Source: Eonycteris spelaea (taxonomy: Eukaryota > Chordata > Mammalia > Chiroptera > Pteropodidae). Taken from it: a stretch of 64,000 bases of DNA. The notes below the pieces were generated by a model, which saw only the letters and a list, made by a program, of their open reading frames with translations, made no database searches and had not been told where the DNA came from. The stretch's first letter is position 1. Each line of letters begins with the position of its first letter. The position numbers and the translations under genes were made by a program. Shown piece after piece: positions 10,201 through 21,338 of this stretch. The stretch lies in the NCBI GenBank assembly GCA_003508835.1, contig PUFA01000171.1:310001-374000 (forward strand), given 5' to 3'.

Positions 10201-11253
10201 TGGACTGTTCCTAAGATTTGATGTAAGTGATTTTAAAGACGATCAGAAAGATGCACTTTGCTAATGAGAAAAATGAGACAAAACCAAAAGGTTTCAATAT
10301 GCTAGTCTCTAAACAGTTTTGGAGTTAGTACCCAATTTTTTAACTCAGTTTTCTTACAGAAGATTACTGTATCATTGACAAATTCAGAAGGAAGATATGC
10401 ATAAGTTAGGCTGCACAATATTCTAGAAAGAGCTTATTATATTAGAGGTTTGAAGACTAATTTCCATGCAACTCTGTCCCCATCTTGTGTGGCCCTTGGT
10501 TATGTTGTTACATATTTGGTTTCAATTTTTTTCTATTCTTATGCTCTCATAGATCTGGCCCATTTCACAGGTATTATAAGTGAATTGAATCTTAGGTTTC
10601 TGGAGCTACACAATTGTTAAAATCAGCTTTCCTTTATTTCTGTTATGAATAACCATTAATAAAAAATATGAAGTATACTGAATATTTAAATAAGAGGGTC
10701 CTTAAGAATATTAATTCTTATATTTAAATACATTTGAAATACTTTCATAACATGATAAATATTATTATATATATTCCTATTGATCTATTAGTAACTCAAA
10801 TCATATTTTCTGAATTATTTAGAAAAATATTTCAAGCTGGAATTCATGGAAGAAAAAAAAGACCTTTGTTGTCAATTCCAAAAGAACCCAGTTCTGAAAA
10901 GTTTTTAAATGTTAATGAAGGCTTTTCAGGTTACTTGAATGCACCTGCTTGATCAGAGTGTCAACAAAGTATTTTCATTGGCAAATATGTAATTTATGAT
11001 TAGATAAGAAGTTAGTTCCTGAGAAACTGTAATAATAAGCTCATGCCTTACAGTCTTTGTGCAAAGGCTTTCATGCAGTTTCTACCAAACTTTTGCAAAA
11101 TTAATTTCGGCTAGTCCAAGTGCTTGGGATACAAGGGGATGACTGCATACAGAGGCCTTTTCACACATTGCTCCCCACAGTCAGTGGTTCATTTCTATTA
11201 GCTCTCTTGGCAGTTCAGCAGGCCCTCAGGAGGGTCCTTGGTAAACTTCTTTC

Positions 11254-11256
<3 letters not shown>
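10201..11256. other. No recognised feature
   Basis: Single-copy-looking AT-rich DNA. The 72-codon frame at 10734-10952 has no recognisable domain. Confidence 0.5.

Positions 11257-11294
<38 letters not shown>
11257..11294 (+). repeat. (GT)19 microsatellite
   Basis: An uninterrupted run of GT dinucleotides, 38 bases. It is responsible for the TH-repeat peptide in the minus-strand frame that crosses it. Confidence 0.98.
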
Positions 11295-11296
<2 letters not shown>

Positions 11297-12330
11297 TGAA
11301 CCAGTGAATGGCTACCCATCCACCCCCAGTCAAAATGTTTCCCCTTGGATGAACAATCCTGCACTGTGAGTATTCTGCAGGTGTCTCTGGGTGTCAGCTG
11401 GCCTCTGTTTATTATTGGTGTGCTGTGTACAGGGAGGCCGAGCTGGCCATCAGTAACAACTCTCTGCAAATGGGTCAAGGAAATGAAAATAAAGCCTGTG
11501 CAGCAGGAACTTTTAGGGTCTGGGGTTTTGCTAGCAAACTCTGCCCGAGTTCCTCTTTAGGTGCTACTTTAAAATTGCTACTTGTTTGACTTGGACCAGA
11601 CTTCACATGGCTGGGCCGTGTAAGATATGTGAGGGGGGGACTAGCTGGAAGCAGGTGTGCTGCTTTTTCATGTCAGCTTTTACCAGAAGAACACATCCTC
11701 TGCTTGGGTCTGAGAACGTTTTCTCTTTTTCAGAAGTTTGTTTATATAATTTGTTTTCCAAAAATAGGGAGAGAGGGATTATTATTAAAAGAGTTAAGAA
11801 TCATTTGCACGATTTTGAACTATTTTATTTTTCAAATCTATTATTCATAGTTTAAATTAACAACAACAACAACAACAAAGATCCTCTAAAATTTGAAACT
11901 TTTTCCTCTTCGACTTACATTTTCAGCAACCCAAAAATAAGAATGAAACTTTCTTATCAAGATTGCTTTGTAATGAATATCCAAATACCATTTATTAGGA
12001 GGAAAGGCCACTGGTTTACCTTCTAGGCTCACTCAGAGTGAAGTATATCGAGTTTAAGATCTTAATTACAATATTCAAAAACAATTTCTGCTGAAGAAAT
12101 TGCTAATTTATAGAAGTTACTTAGCACAATTGTCTTATGATAAATCAGTTCTATAATTATCTTTGCCAGCTTTTCCTGTAACTACCCTAGTAACTCTGGT
12201 AATCTTTTAACTGGTTTTCAATGATTAAAAAATTTCTGTCTGCCCAATGACCTATACTATTCAAAACGACAGCTTATATCATTTGAGAAGTTGATATTTA
12301 TTATATTCAAGAGATTTATAATCAGTCATA
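11295..12330. other. No recognised gene or transposon; small (CAA)n
   Basis: The block 11300-11700 is somewhat GC-richer and has several short overlapping frames (for example 11345-11560) without recognisable domains. A short perfect (CAA)n run lies at 11861-11878. The rest is AT-rich. Confidence 0.5.
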
Positions 12331-12334
12331 GACA

Positions 12335-12450
12335 TCTTAATTTATTCATTTATTCACTGACTCAATGAGCATTGATTGAACCAACAATACGTGCTTGGCA
12401 ATGTGTCAGGCAAGGCAGTGACAGAAAGAGAAAAATGATGCCCTTCCAGC
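12335..12450 (-). mobile_element. L2 LINE 3' end, minus strand
   Basis: The block 'aatgagcattgattgaacca' followed by 'tgtgtcaggcaaggcagtga' is the reverse complement of the L2 3' end (the tail just before the ATGAATGA-like repeat). It is short and diverged. Confidence 0.4.
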
Positions 12451-12494
12451 CCTCTGCCCACCAACCACACTGACCTAAAGCTACTTGAGGAATA

Positions 12495-12890
12495 CTTTTA
12501 AAATATGAGTCAGATCATATCATCCCTCCGCTTAAAAGTGCTACAGCCACTTTAAAAGGACATCTCCTCATTCCCTCCCTACCCTTGTCTTTCCCCACCA
12601 CTGCCCCTTGCTCTGTTCCAACAATAATGGCTTTCTCGCTGTTCCTCAAACACAGAGCAGCTACCCCTGACTTCCTGTTTTACAAATTGTAGTTGCATAA
12701 TTCTCTATTACCACCAAGGTATTTATCTCCTGTTCTGATTCTGTCCTCATTAATCTCTAGCTTTGGTCTGATCTCTTATTTAAGTCTCACGAAGGTAGAG
12801 CTTTTTGTTGTTTTATTTTTCTTTCTTGCATCCTTTGTGTCTGAAACAGACCTTCATATAGTAGAAATTCAATAAATATTTGTAAAGTGA
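12495..12890 (+). mobile_element. L2 LINE 3' region, sense
   Basis: The start 'gagtcagatcatatcatccc' with 'cgcttaaaagtgctacagcc' is the classic L2 3' region; 'tctgttccaacaataatggc' and the tail 'gtagaaattcaataaatatt' follow in the right order. The element runs to its natural 3' end. Confidence 0.8.
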
Positions 12891-13792
12891 TGGAATAAAA
12901 ACATAAATACCTGGTCTTTAGCTTATTAGAGAAATATGTCTAAATAATCATGCTATATCACCATAAATCATTATAGTGTTATGGTACAACATGTTATTTC
13001 TTAAAATGTAAATTTACAAAAATACAGATCTGCGTGATATTAAATGTATGTTTAGAAGTCAAGGAAAGCATTATTTGTGTCAAGCTTTCTTATATTTTTA
13101 GTGTTTCTTTTGGCTACTGTGATATAGTCTCTTTCATCTGTAATTCTCTTATCACTTCTCAAACTGTCAGGTCAAAAAAGAAAAAAAAAACAGGGAAAAA
13201 ATAAGAAGAAAGGATAGTTTTCTAAGAGCTTTCAGCTGTTTCTCAAGAATTTTGTCTAGAATTTTGGAGTTAATATGAGGAAAATTTCTCCTGAGTCTTT
13301 GACTATCCTTTAGAATGGAGCCTTTTTAAAGGTCTATATTTAGTAGAAGCATGATGTTGACAACATTGTTGTATTTGTTTTTGTCAGTTTTATATGAAGA
13401 CAATCATAGTACTTACTCAAGCTAAAAGCTTTTTTTGGATTTTAGAATTGAGATGTTTCGTAGTGGACTGTTTCAGTTTAGGTGATAGAAAAGAAATGAT
13501 TAAGGTCATTGTTCATAGAGATTGTTCCTGTAGCCTTAAAATGAATAATTCTATTTCTTCTGCACTTATTGGGACAAATTATACAATTTCTTCCTGCACA
13601 TCAGTTAGCAAATTTTTTTCTTTTTTACTTGTCTAGAAATCAGGTTAATCTTGACCACTTATCTGGCCTAAAAACTTACCTATTTCTTGTGGACATGTTT
13701 AGCTCATTAGTATACCTTTTGTCTGATTCCGTTATCTCAACAGCTGCCCAGACTGAACAGTTGATTTGATCTCTTCCTTCAACTAAAGCACT
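12891..13792. other. No recognised feature
   Basis: AT-rich DNA with short frames on the plus strand (13394-13636 and 13569-13769) whose peptides are not recognised. It contains an A-run near 13180. Confidence 0.5.
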
Positions 13793-14015
13793 TTTTAAAA
13801 AATTGATATTAGTTTCAGGTAAAGTACAGTGGTTAGACATTTATATAATATGAAGTGATCCCTCTGATTAGTCTACTACCTACCTGGCACTATACATAGT
13901 TATTACAATATTACAATTCATATGCTGTACTCTACACCCCATTACGATTTTTAACTACTGATTTGTACTTCTTCATGCCTTCGCCTTCACCTTTATCACC
14001 CAGCCCACAACTCCT
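13793..14015 (-). mobile_element. L1 3' UTR fragment, minus strand
   Basis: The plus strand repeats the block seen at 5540-5765: 'gatattagtttcaggtaaag', 'acctggcactatacatagtt', then a 'cttcacctttatcacccagc' block. It is a second copy of the same L1 3' UTR family. It ends near 14015 in unrelated sequence. Confidence 0.8.
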
Positions 14016-14640
14016 CTCTAAAACACTTACAACACTCCTAACCAGAAGGCGAGGTTGCCCACACTCCCCCGACAAGGCCAAGCTTTTTATACGAGGTTGT
14101 TCTACAAACTTCCAGTGACTTTTCTGAAGCCCATAGACAGTTCGTTTTAACACTCTGAATCCTTTGTTTCCCACTTGAACCCTCATAAATTCCACACAGT
14201 CCTCTCCTAGCTGAGGATTGATTGTTCAATGTTATCACTTTCAGTTTTCTCTTGTCACATGTTAAATCCATTTCATATACAATGACTTCCTAATATACCT
14301 AAATCAAAGAAAATCACATTCCTCCAGTTCTTCACTCATTGCAACGTTCATCAATTCTTCTAAGCAGCCATTAGTCTAACTCGGAGTTACATGTACAATC
14401 TTCCGAACTAGCTTATAACACTGTTAAAGTATTTTCCTCTCTCACACAGACCATTTCCTGTTGAGAGAGAACCTCTCAGCTGACTTCATAAGCTAAATTT
14501 AAAAGGGTGGGTAATAGGATGACATTTCAGAACAGGTGATATGAAGCTTGGGGGTGGGCAAGAGGCAAAGAGAAGGGATGGTTCACCAGCCATCTTTTGC
14601 CAGGATAGTATATAATCCTGTTTGGTTTGGTGGAACAGGT
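14016..14640 (-). other. Unassigned block, possibly LTR-like on the minus strand
   Basis: The block has a composition and word usage unlike its AT-rich neighbours. Read on the minus strand it has a TATAAAAAG sequence at about 14084-14092 and GC-richer sequence after it, as in an LTR promoter. A minus-strand frame of 87 codons (13932-14195) crosses it and continues into the L1 piece, so it is unlikely to be a gene. I could not find matching TG...CA ends. Confidence 0.25.
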
Positions 14641-14689
14641 TTTTTATGAGTAATATATTTTCCAATCCTAAACCAAGGTCTACTAGGTC

Positions 14690-15110
14690 ATTTTTAATTT
14701 AATACAAGTTATATGTATTTAAGATGTACAACATGATGATTTGATAATACATACACACACACATACATACACACACAGTGAAAAGATTACTACAGTTAAG
14801 CTAATTAACATATCATCTCCTCACATATTTATCTTTTTTGTGATGAGAGCACCTGAAGTCTAGTTTCTTAAAATAACCAGTATTTAGTAGAGTTTTATTA
14901 ACTATAGTCATCATGCTTATACATTAGTCTCTAGACTTATTTATACTACATAACTTTAACTTTGTACCCTTTGACCAACATTTCCCAACCCTCTCCCCCG
15001 CCCTGACCAGTTTATACAAATTTGTTTTTTTTGTTTTTTTGTTTTTAAGATTTCACATATAAATTAGATCATATAGTATTTGTCTTTCTCTGACTGGCTG
15101 ATAACTTGGT
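14690..15110 (-). mobile_element. Old L1 (L1MA/MB-type) 3' UTR, minus strand
   Basis: The reverse complement of an old L1 3' UTR is clear: 'gatgtacaacatgatgattt', 'gctaattaacatatcatctc', 'attaactatagtcatcatgc' and 'tttgtaccctttgaccaaca'. A short (CA)n-like tract (14750-14777) interrupts it. Confidence 0.8.
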
Positions 15111-15115
15111 TTTGT

Positions 15116-15142
15116 GTTTTATTTTATTTTATTTTATTTTTT
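15116..15142 (+). repeat. (TTTTA)n simple repeat
   Basis: About five tandem copies of TTTTA. Confidence 0.9.
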
Positions 15143-15344
15143 CTGATTCTACTCATGCTTACTGTTTGGAGGACTCCAAAATCATTTTGAGGTACATTTC
15201 TATGGTCTAGGTGACATTTTAAAGTGACGACTCACTATTTTTAGTTTCTTGTGTCAAACTGTTATAAAGGCACTCTAAATCTCTATTGTGATAGTTCTCT
15301 TTGATCCCTTTTTTTCCAAATTCAACAAATTATTGAACATCTAG

Positions 15345-15484
15345 ATTTCTTTTCTTTCCTTCCTTCCTTCCTCCTTCCCTTCCTCCCTCCTTCCTTCCTT
15401 CCTTCCTTCCTTCCTTCCTTCTTCCTTCCTTGCTTCTTTTCTTCTTTCTTCTTTTCTTCTTTCTTTCTTTCTTTCTTTCTTTCT

Positions 15485-15516
<32 letters not shown>

Positions 15517-15544
15517 TTTTCTTATTTCTTTCTCTCTTTCTTTC
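15345..15544 (+). repeat. Polypyrimidine tract, (TTCC)n then (TTTC)n
   Basis: Two hundred bases almost wholly of C and T on the plus strand. The first half is mainly TTCC units, the second mainly TTTC and TTC units. A minus-strand frame rich in K, E and R across it is only the translation of this repeat. Long homopyrimidine tracts with mirror symmetry can form triplex (H-DNA) structures. Confidence 0.97.
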
Positions 15545-15614
15545 AAGTGAAGAGAATTTGAAAATAGTTCCTTATGTTCCCTTGAAAGAATGTAGGATAA
15601 TCTAATGAAATGTT

Positions 15615-16420
15615 AATGAAAAGAATAAGAAACATATATCGCGAACTTTACTATTCTAAAATAGCCAAGATGTTGTCACATTAAGCAATGGAACCAAATA
15701 CAGTAGACCTGAGCACATACAAACAAATGAGGTATGTAAAAAGTAGTGCTTCAAAGCAGTGGTAAAGGGACCATTTATTTAATGAAAGCTCTTGAAAAAA
15801 AATTGGCAAACTATTTGAACCCAAACAAGAAAAATTTTAAATGTAATTACCTTCTAAAATTGAAATATGTTGCATATAGATTAAGCTGAATAATATATAA
15901 TAGGATATATATATAATATATATAATAGGATATAATATAAATATAATAATATTATATATTTACATATATATAATTATAATATATATAATATTATACATAT
16001 ATATAAATTATACATATATATATATATATAATAATATAATATATATATATATAATATTATATATGTATAATATATATATATTATATTAATAATATATATA
16101 TATAAATATTATTAAAATATAAAAGTATAATCTTTTTCAAGGGAAATTAAACAATAAGAACTGTAAAATTGTGTATGTCTTTTGCTCCAGGAATTCTACA
16201 CTGAGAAATATCCAAAGAAAATTATCATGGGTCTGCACTAACATGTATGTATAAAGATATTTTCTGTAAGAATTATTTTAATAGCTGATTTTTTTCAAAC
16301 AACCAAAAGTTCAAATGTATATATTATGCATTTTTTTTTACTACATATGGGTAAAGGGATGGAGCACCAGACCATCCATTACATTAATAGTTTCCTGTTG
16401 AAAATTACATGGTATCTGCA
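15615..16420 (+). mobile_element. Old L1 fragment, sense, with AT expansion inside
   Basis: The first half keeps traces of the ORF2 C-terminal region ('agtggtaaagggaccattta'). After the AT block comes the section around 'gctccaggaattctacactg' and 'aagatattttctgtaagaat', which follow in the order of old L1 elements just after ORF2. The two halves flank the (TA)-rich block at 15889-16120. Confidence 0.55.
15889..16120. repeat. (TA)-rich low-complexity block
   Basis: About 230 bases made almost only of A and T, with many TATATA runs and self-complementary segments such as 'taatatatatatattattat'-like words. It may fold into cruciforms and is hard to assemble correctly. Confidence 0.95.
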
Positions 16421-17155
16421 CAGAGTTATCAAGGGTCTATAGTCTTGTTCTTCTCCTCAATTTACCGATTTCTCCCTTGATGAGAACAAAAAGAATGGAT
16501 TCACATGTAAACAATTCATAAGAGAGTGATACATATACCAAAACTCTATTTCACTGAGATACATAGCTGACATGAGGACCAAAATATTGTCTTGGCTAAT
16601 ATTTTGTAGATTTTCTACTAAGTTGGGAAAAAATCTTTGTGAACCAAATTTGATGCCAGAAGGTTTTGTGATTTATATTATGCCATGAAAAAAGCGATGG
16701 TATAAAAAGATACCATTATACCATTTTCTATATTAGAAAGATTCATTTTCCTTTGCTGCTAAAGACAGACTGATAATTTTTTTTCCTCAAAATTTTTCCC
16801 AGATTCATTGTAGATGCTACATTTTATTTTACCTTTCTTACAGTTTACATGTTGCTTCTAGATTTGGAAGACTTATCTATAATCATTTACAAATCATATG
16901 CAGGGTGAGTTGCACTAGGGAAATTTTCACAAGTATTTTAATGAAGTAAAGACAGTGTCTTTTTTTTAAAAAAAGACTGTCTTTTTTAAAAACCTTATTC
17001 TCAAATTCTGATGTACTTTAGTAATTCATTGACTTTACAAGTTGCTTTGTAGAAATAATTTGTCAAATAAATTTGTATGATTACATATGCAATTTTTTTC
17101 TGAGTTAAAAAGTTTTTTATTGATAGAATTATCTTTGGAAAGTAGCAAAATCTTT
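16421..17155. other. Mostly unrecognised; contains a near-palindrome
   Basis: No gene or named transposon is evident. The only structural feature is the inverted repeat at 16948-16986, listed separately. Confidence 0.5.
16948..16986. repeat. Near-perfect palindrome
   Basis: The left arm AAAGACAGTGTCTTTTTTT is mirrored by AAAAAAAGACTGTCTTTT with one extra G in the left arm. Together they could form a hairpin or cruciform of about 18 base pairs with almost no loop. It is not flanked by a recognisable transposon. Confidence 0.85.
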
Positions 17156-17159
17156 CTTA

Positions 17160-17500
17160 TTCTAATATTACAAGTATTGTAAAAATAACTGTCTCAGAAG
17201 AAATTATTCACTGCAGTTTTCCATCTCCACCCCCAACCCTAGTTCAATTCCTACTCCAGGAAACATTATTAAAAATTTGATGTATGCCTTTCTAGACCTT
17301 TGCCTACTCGCATTTATACATATGTGCATATATACAATGTTCAAACTTAATTGTGATCATAACTTACATAGTGTTCTGCTATTTGTTCTATTTATTTCTA
17401 TAATTGACTTGGAAACTTTTCAGGGCTCCATAGTCAATTCATATTTATTGTTATTAGCAGTATTTGCTACCTTATTTTTCCTGCCATTTTATTAATTTTT
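17160..17500 (-). mobile_element. Old L1 fragment, minus strand
   Basis: The pattern 'aggaaacattattaaaaatt', 'acatatgtgcatatatacaa' and 'agtgttctgctatttgttct' follows the reverse complement of old L1 3' regions. Similarity is faint; the plus-strand 72-codon frame here is chance. Confidence 0.4.
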
Positions 17501-17999
17501 AAACTAATGACTCATCACTAAATGGTACTGTTTATATCACTTGATGTCTCTTTTCCTGAGTTTATTCATATTACTATTTCACCTTTTATAGTAACTATAC
17601 GTAATTAGAATAGAAAGAATCTGGAGTTCGTGATTTTATAAGACCTGAGTCTGAAAATGGTTTTCAATATTGGAAATTTATTTTCTTCTATGTCTTTGTC
17701 TATTTTTTCCCCTGCATTTTCTCAGTCCTAGCCTTCTAGCACTTCTGTTTGACAAATGGTAGAACTTGTAAATTTATCTTTCTGTGCGCCAGCCTTTCTT
17801 TTATATTTTCCATCTCCAGGTCTTTTTGTGTTATTTTACATATTAGTTTGCTATTCCAGCTCATTAATTCAATCTTTAAATATATATACTTTGTGTTTTA
17901 CCCATATATATGAAGCAGTGCCGTTAGATGACCAATGTTTGTCAATTAGGGTTCACTTGGCTGGTTTAAGCAGACAAAAAGTAACAGATAAAATGAGAT
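17501..17999. other. No recognised feature
   Basis: AT-rich DNA. The 88-codon plus-strand frame at 17756-18022 has a hydrophobic, low-complexity peptide typical of T-rich DNA. Confidence 0.5.
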
Positions 18000-18560
18000 T
18001 TTTACAAAATCATCTGAAGTGAGGAAGAGCTGTTTGTAATTGGGAAGTCCAGGAACAACTCCCATACATGCTAGAACTGTCCAGGCAAGAAGCTGCTGCT
18101 TCTGCTCCTACGAAGAATCTGCCACCATGATTGCTGGCTTCAAGTCCAAATGCCTCACCACAATCCAGGGATAAGGTGCCATTACATTACACTTCTACTT
18201 GCTAAAAGATCATGTGGCCTTAGCCCTGACATGTACCTGTAAACAGATGTCACATGCTGTTTCTGAATGCCTGTGAAGCCAGAGAACAGACACTTGGACC
18301 TCTGCCAAAGCAGCCACAGAAAAGCCAAATGCCTCTCTGATTGTACTTGCCAGCAGATACAACAGAGGCAGGTAAAGTGTGGCCTCCAGTTCAGCATGTT
18401 CACTTCTGCCTTCCAAACCTCACACATTGCATTCCCCTTTTAAGAAGCCAGCGAGGCACCACACAGAACCCAAATGTTAGAAGAGTTTGAGAAATACAGA
18501 CTTCCCAGTCTCTAGCATGCAATAGGGAATGCAACAAAGGAGTTGGAATTGAGTTGAGAG
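18000..18560. other. GC-richer block, probably an unnamed ancient repeat
   Basis: The block has words such as 'gaagctgctgcttctgctcc' and 'gccagagaacagacacttgg', a style typical of ancient mammalian transposons. It has minus-strand frames of 68-81 codons with no recognised product. I cannot name the family. Confidence 0.35.
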
Positions 18561-18884
18561 AGGAAATCTGCAGCATTTGCCACATCATATTTTTAATTTT
18601 CAAATTTTTACTTCTCTTTCATAGTAGTCTAACTTCATTTTATAGATGCAGTATCTTCTCAACTCAAAGTACATTAAATGCCAATTTAAAAGTTTTTCTC
18701 TATTTTCACTATTAACTCTTCCTGGTTGGTAATTCTTCTTTCTGTTTGTTGAGTTTGGCAATTCTCTTTGACTACCGGCTTTCATCAAATGTTTGGCAAG
18801 TTTGATTTGTTTATATTTGTACATGATAACTCCAGTTTGCCTTTGGCAAATGTAGGGGCTGATTGCCTTGGCCAATTTCTTGCG

Positions 18885-18886
<2 letters not shown>

Positions 18887-18923
<37 letters not shown>
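18887..18923 (+). repeat. (TG)18 microsatellite
   Basis: A perfect run of TG dinucleotides, 37 bases. Confidence 0.98.
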
Positions 18924-18925
<2 letters not shown>

Positions 18926-19744
18926 ACTCGTGAAGAATATGTATCCATTTGAGATGTATGGGTGGTATGTCATCTGAATTTCACATCTCTTAGGGCCACT
19001 GCCCTACTATCTGGGTCAGAATTTTCAATGTAGACTTTATCCTAGGAACAAATCTTATTCCTTATTTTTTTTTCCCTTTGAATGTCCTTATGGAGATAAG
19101 AGGTTACCTCAGGCTTCACCCTGATTAATTTTCTAGTATCAGTATTCATTTGGGAGTTCATCTCAGGCAAACTGTTTACTTTGTTAAGAAAAGAAACCAA
19201 GAGTTTTTTTAACCTTTATTTTAAATTAATAGCTGAAAATAAGTAAAAATAACGAATTTTGCTATCACATTATTTTATATTATGAAGTGCTAAGTTAAAA
19301 TATTTAAAAGCTTTAAAGCAACACATTTTTCTCTTGTTAGTTAACATTTTCTGAAACTTTATAGAACGCTGTGATAGAAAATAACACTTCATGTGAAATG
19401 TCAATAATCTCTTACAGCAATATCCATAGACTTCAGTGAGTATGTCTAAAAATACATTAGTGACATCATGAGATCAAATGTGGAGGAGGAAACCAACATG
19501 CACTGTAACAAGTAATACAGCAATCTCAGCCATATTTTAGCCAGTCTTCATGATAAAGTGATCTGAAAACTGTTTATGTAAATTATGACCAACTGAAGTA
19601 TTTTCTCTGTAGCCATCCAATTTTTAATATGAATTCTCTATTTTTCCTAGGTGAAAGTAGGTGGTTTAACACATAAATGCTAAGTAAATAAATGGAATAA
19701 ATGCAAGCTACTTTTCATGACAGATTTTAGTGTTTTCACCATTT
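18924..19744. other. No recognised feature
   Basis: AT-rich, single-copy-looking sequence. Confidence 0.5.
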
Positions 19745-20000
19745 TCTAGAGGTTCCTTCTTCAGTTTAGGTGTTATTTGAGAAGCTTTCTCTGCTTGAGT
19801 CTAGGATAAGAGAGGGCGTCTCTTATGTAACGTGTAACCTCTCTGCCTGCAAACCTCTGTTAAAATACTTGCCACTTCTACTTTAATAGTGTCAGTGCAT
19901 CCACCCACCTCTGCAGTCTTATGAGAGGTAGGGACTATGTCTGCAGAGAAACTTCTAGCACAAAAATGATAATTAATACATGTTGAAGAGGAAAAAATCA
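19745..20000 (+). mobile_element. L2 LINE 3' region, sense
   Basis: The order 'ttatttgagaagctttctct', 'gtaacctctctgcctgcaaa' and 'gagaggtagggactatgtct' follows L2 from its middle 3' region to near its 3' end. Divergence is high. Confidence 0.5.
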
Positions 20001-21044
20001 TAGCAATCAGAAAACAATTAATTCCAGCTGTAATTCATTGGTCCACTTATATTGGGTACAGATGATAGACATACACTATTCACCATTTTCAAAGCTAAAT
20101 TTTTGGAGTTTTGAAATGTATGAATATATTACTCTGTCTCTCTTGTTTTTCAGCTACTTTATATGTTGCAATTTGACATATTTATTACCTACCATAACCT
20201 GTTCAATTCCCTGATTGTTTCTCACTTTGCGTTTTGTTGTGCTTTTACATCTACTCTTCTTTCTATCCATTTCTGGCTCTAGGCCTTCAGTTTCCACCAT
20301 TTAACCTCTCAAGTCTGAAGTGCCAGATGCCGTATCTTCAATCTTTGAAGTTCTTTACAACTGGCTCTATGGCAACGCAGCTTCTCAACTCTTTGCTCTT
20401 TCAACACGAAGCAGATACAACTGAACCAGTATGGATAGGTCACTTCTCTGAGTGACCACGAATTTGTGAATCAGTCAGCTGTGGTAGAGGGTACAGTCTG
20501 TAGCTGCAAAACTAACCAGGCCATAAGAAGATCAAACCCATGGCCTGAGCCATGATCCTTGAAGCTAAAGATTAACTAATGATTAACAACTCAGCAACAC
20601 AGTCACCAATACACTCTTCATATTAACTAGATGATGGCAAATTTGGGTTACATGTTTTCAAGCATGTAAACAGTTTCATCTAATGAATAAAAAATTTACA
20701 TGAGAAACAAATTATTATCATGGTTAATCATAAGTTAGACAATTAAGTCATGTTAAAGAATAGTTAGATTGTGATGGCCATATATTATATATGTGTCTTT
20801 GTTTGGGGGATATATATATATTTGCAATTAATGTTGGATACATATGCTTCTGGTTATCAATGTGATATAACAGCACTGAAAAGGTATTTAAGTATACATT
20901 TTGCATATTTTAAATACAGAAATTTTATTCTAACAGTATCTTGGTAAAAAATGACAGCAATGTAAGTGCACTGTATTTATGGCAGATTTTTCTATATGTG
21001 GAGTAAACCACATTATTCATAAATTCCAGAGGCAGTTTGGATCA
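20001..21044. other. No recognised feature
   Basis: Single-copy-looking DNA. A 73-codon frame at 20234-20455 gives no recognisable peptide. Confidence 0.5.
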
Positions 21045-21338
21045 ATAAGTAAATATTTATCATAGCCCACAGTACTACAATTACTCTAAGGGGAATAAAA
21101 ATGTGAGGAGCTCAGTTTTCATCCTTACAAAGTTTATAGTCCTGATATGGAACCACGACTCACGCATGTGCAAAAGCAATAAGGTAGGGCAAGGTAGGAT
21201 CCAAATGAGTGTGGCAGATAACTCCTTTCAGTGAAGGTTCAGAGAAGGGAGTGTTTGTGGCAGGCTGGAGTCATTTAATCAGTAAAGGTTTCTCCACACA
21301 GGTGGGGACTGAACTGAGATTTGAAAGATGGACAGCAT
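21045..21338 (-). mobile_element. L2 LINE, minus strand, left of an LTR insertion
   Basis: The plus strand resembles the reverse complement of L2: 'tacaaagtttatagtcctga', 'gtggggactgaactgagatt' and 'tgaaagatggacagcatgat'. The matching remainder of the same L2 family lies at 22320-22625, on the far side of an LTR and a MIR. Confidence 0.55.

Noticed and set aside
13932..14195. Minus-strand frame of 87 codons
   Set aside because: It runs from an unassigned block into an L1 3' UTR, so it is a chance frame.
15322..15546. Minus-strand frame encoding a K/E/R-rich peptide
   Set aside because: It is only the translation of the polypyrimidine microsatellite.
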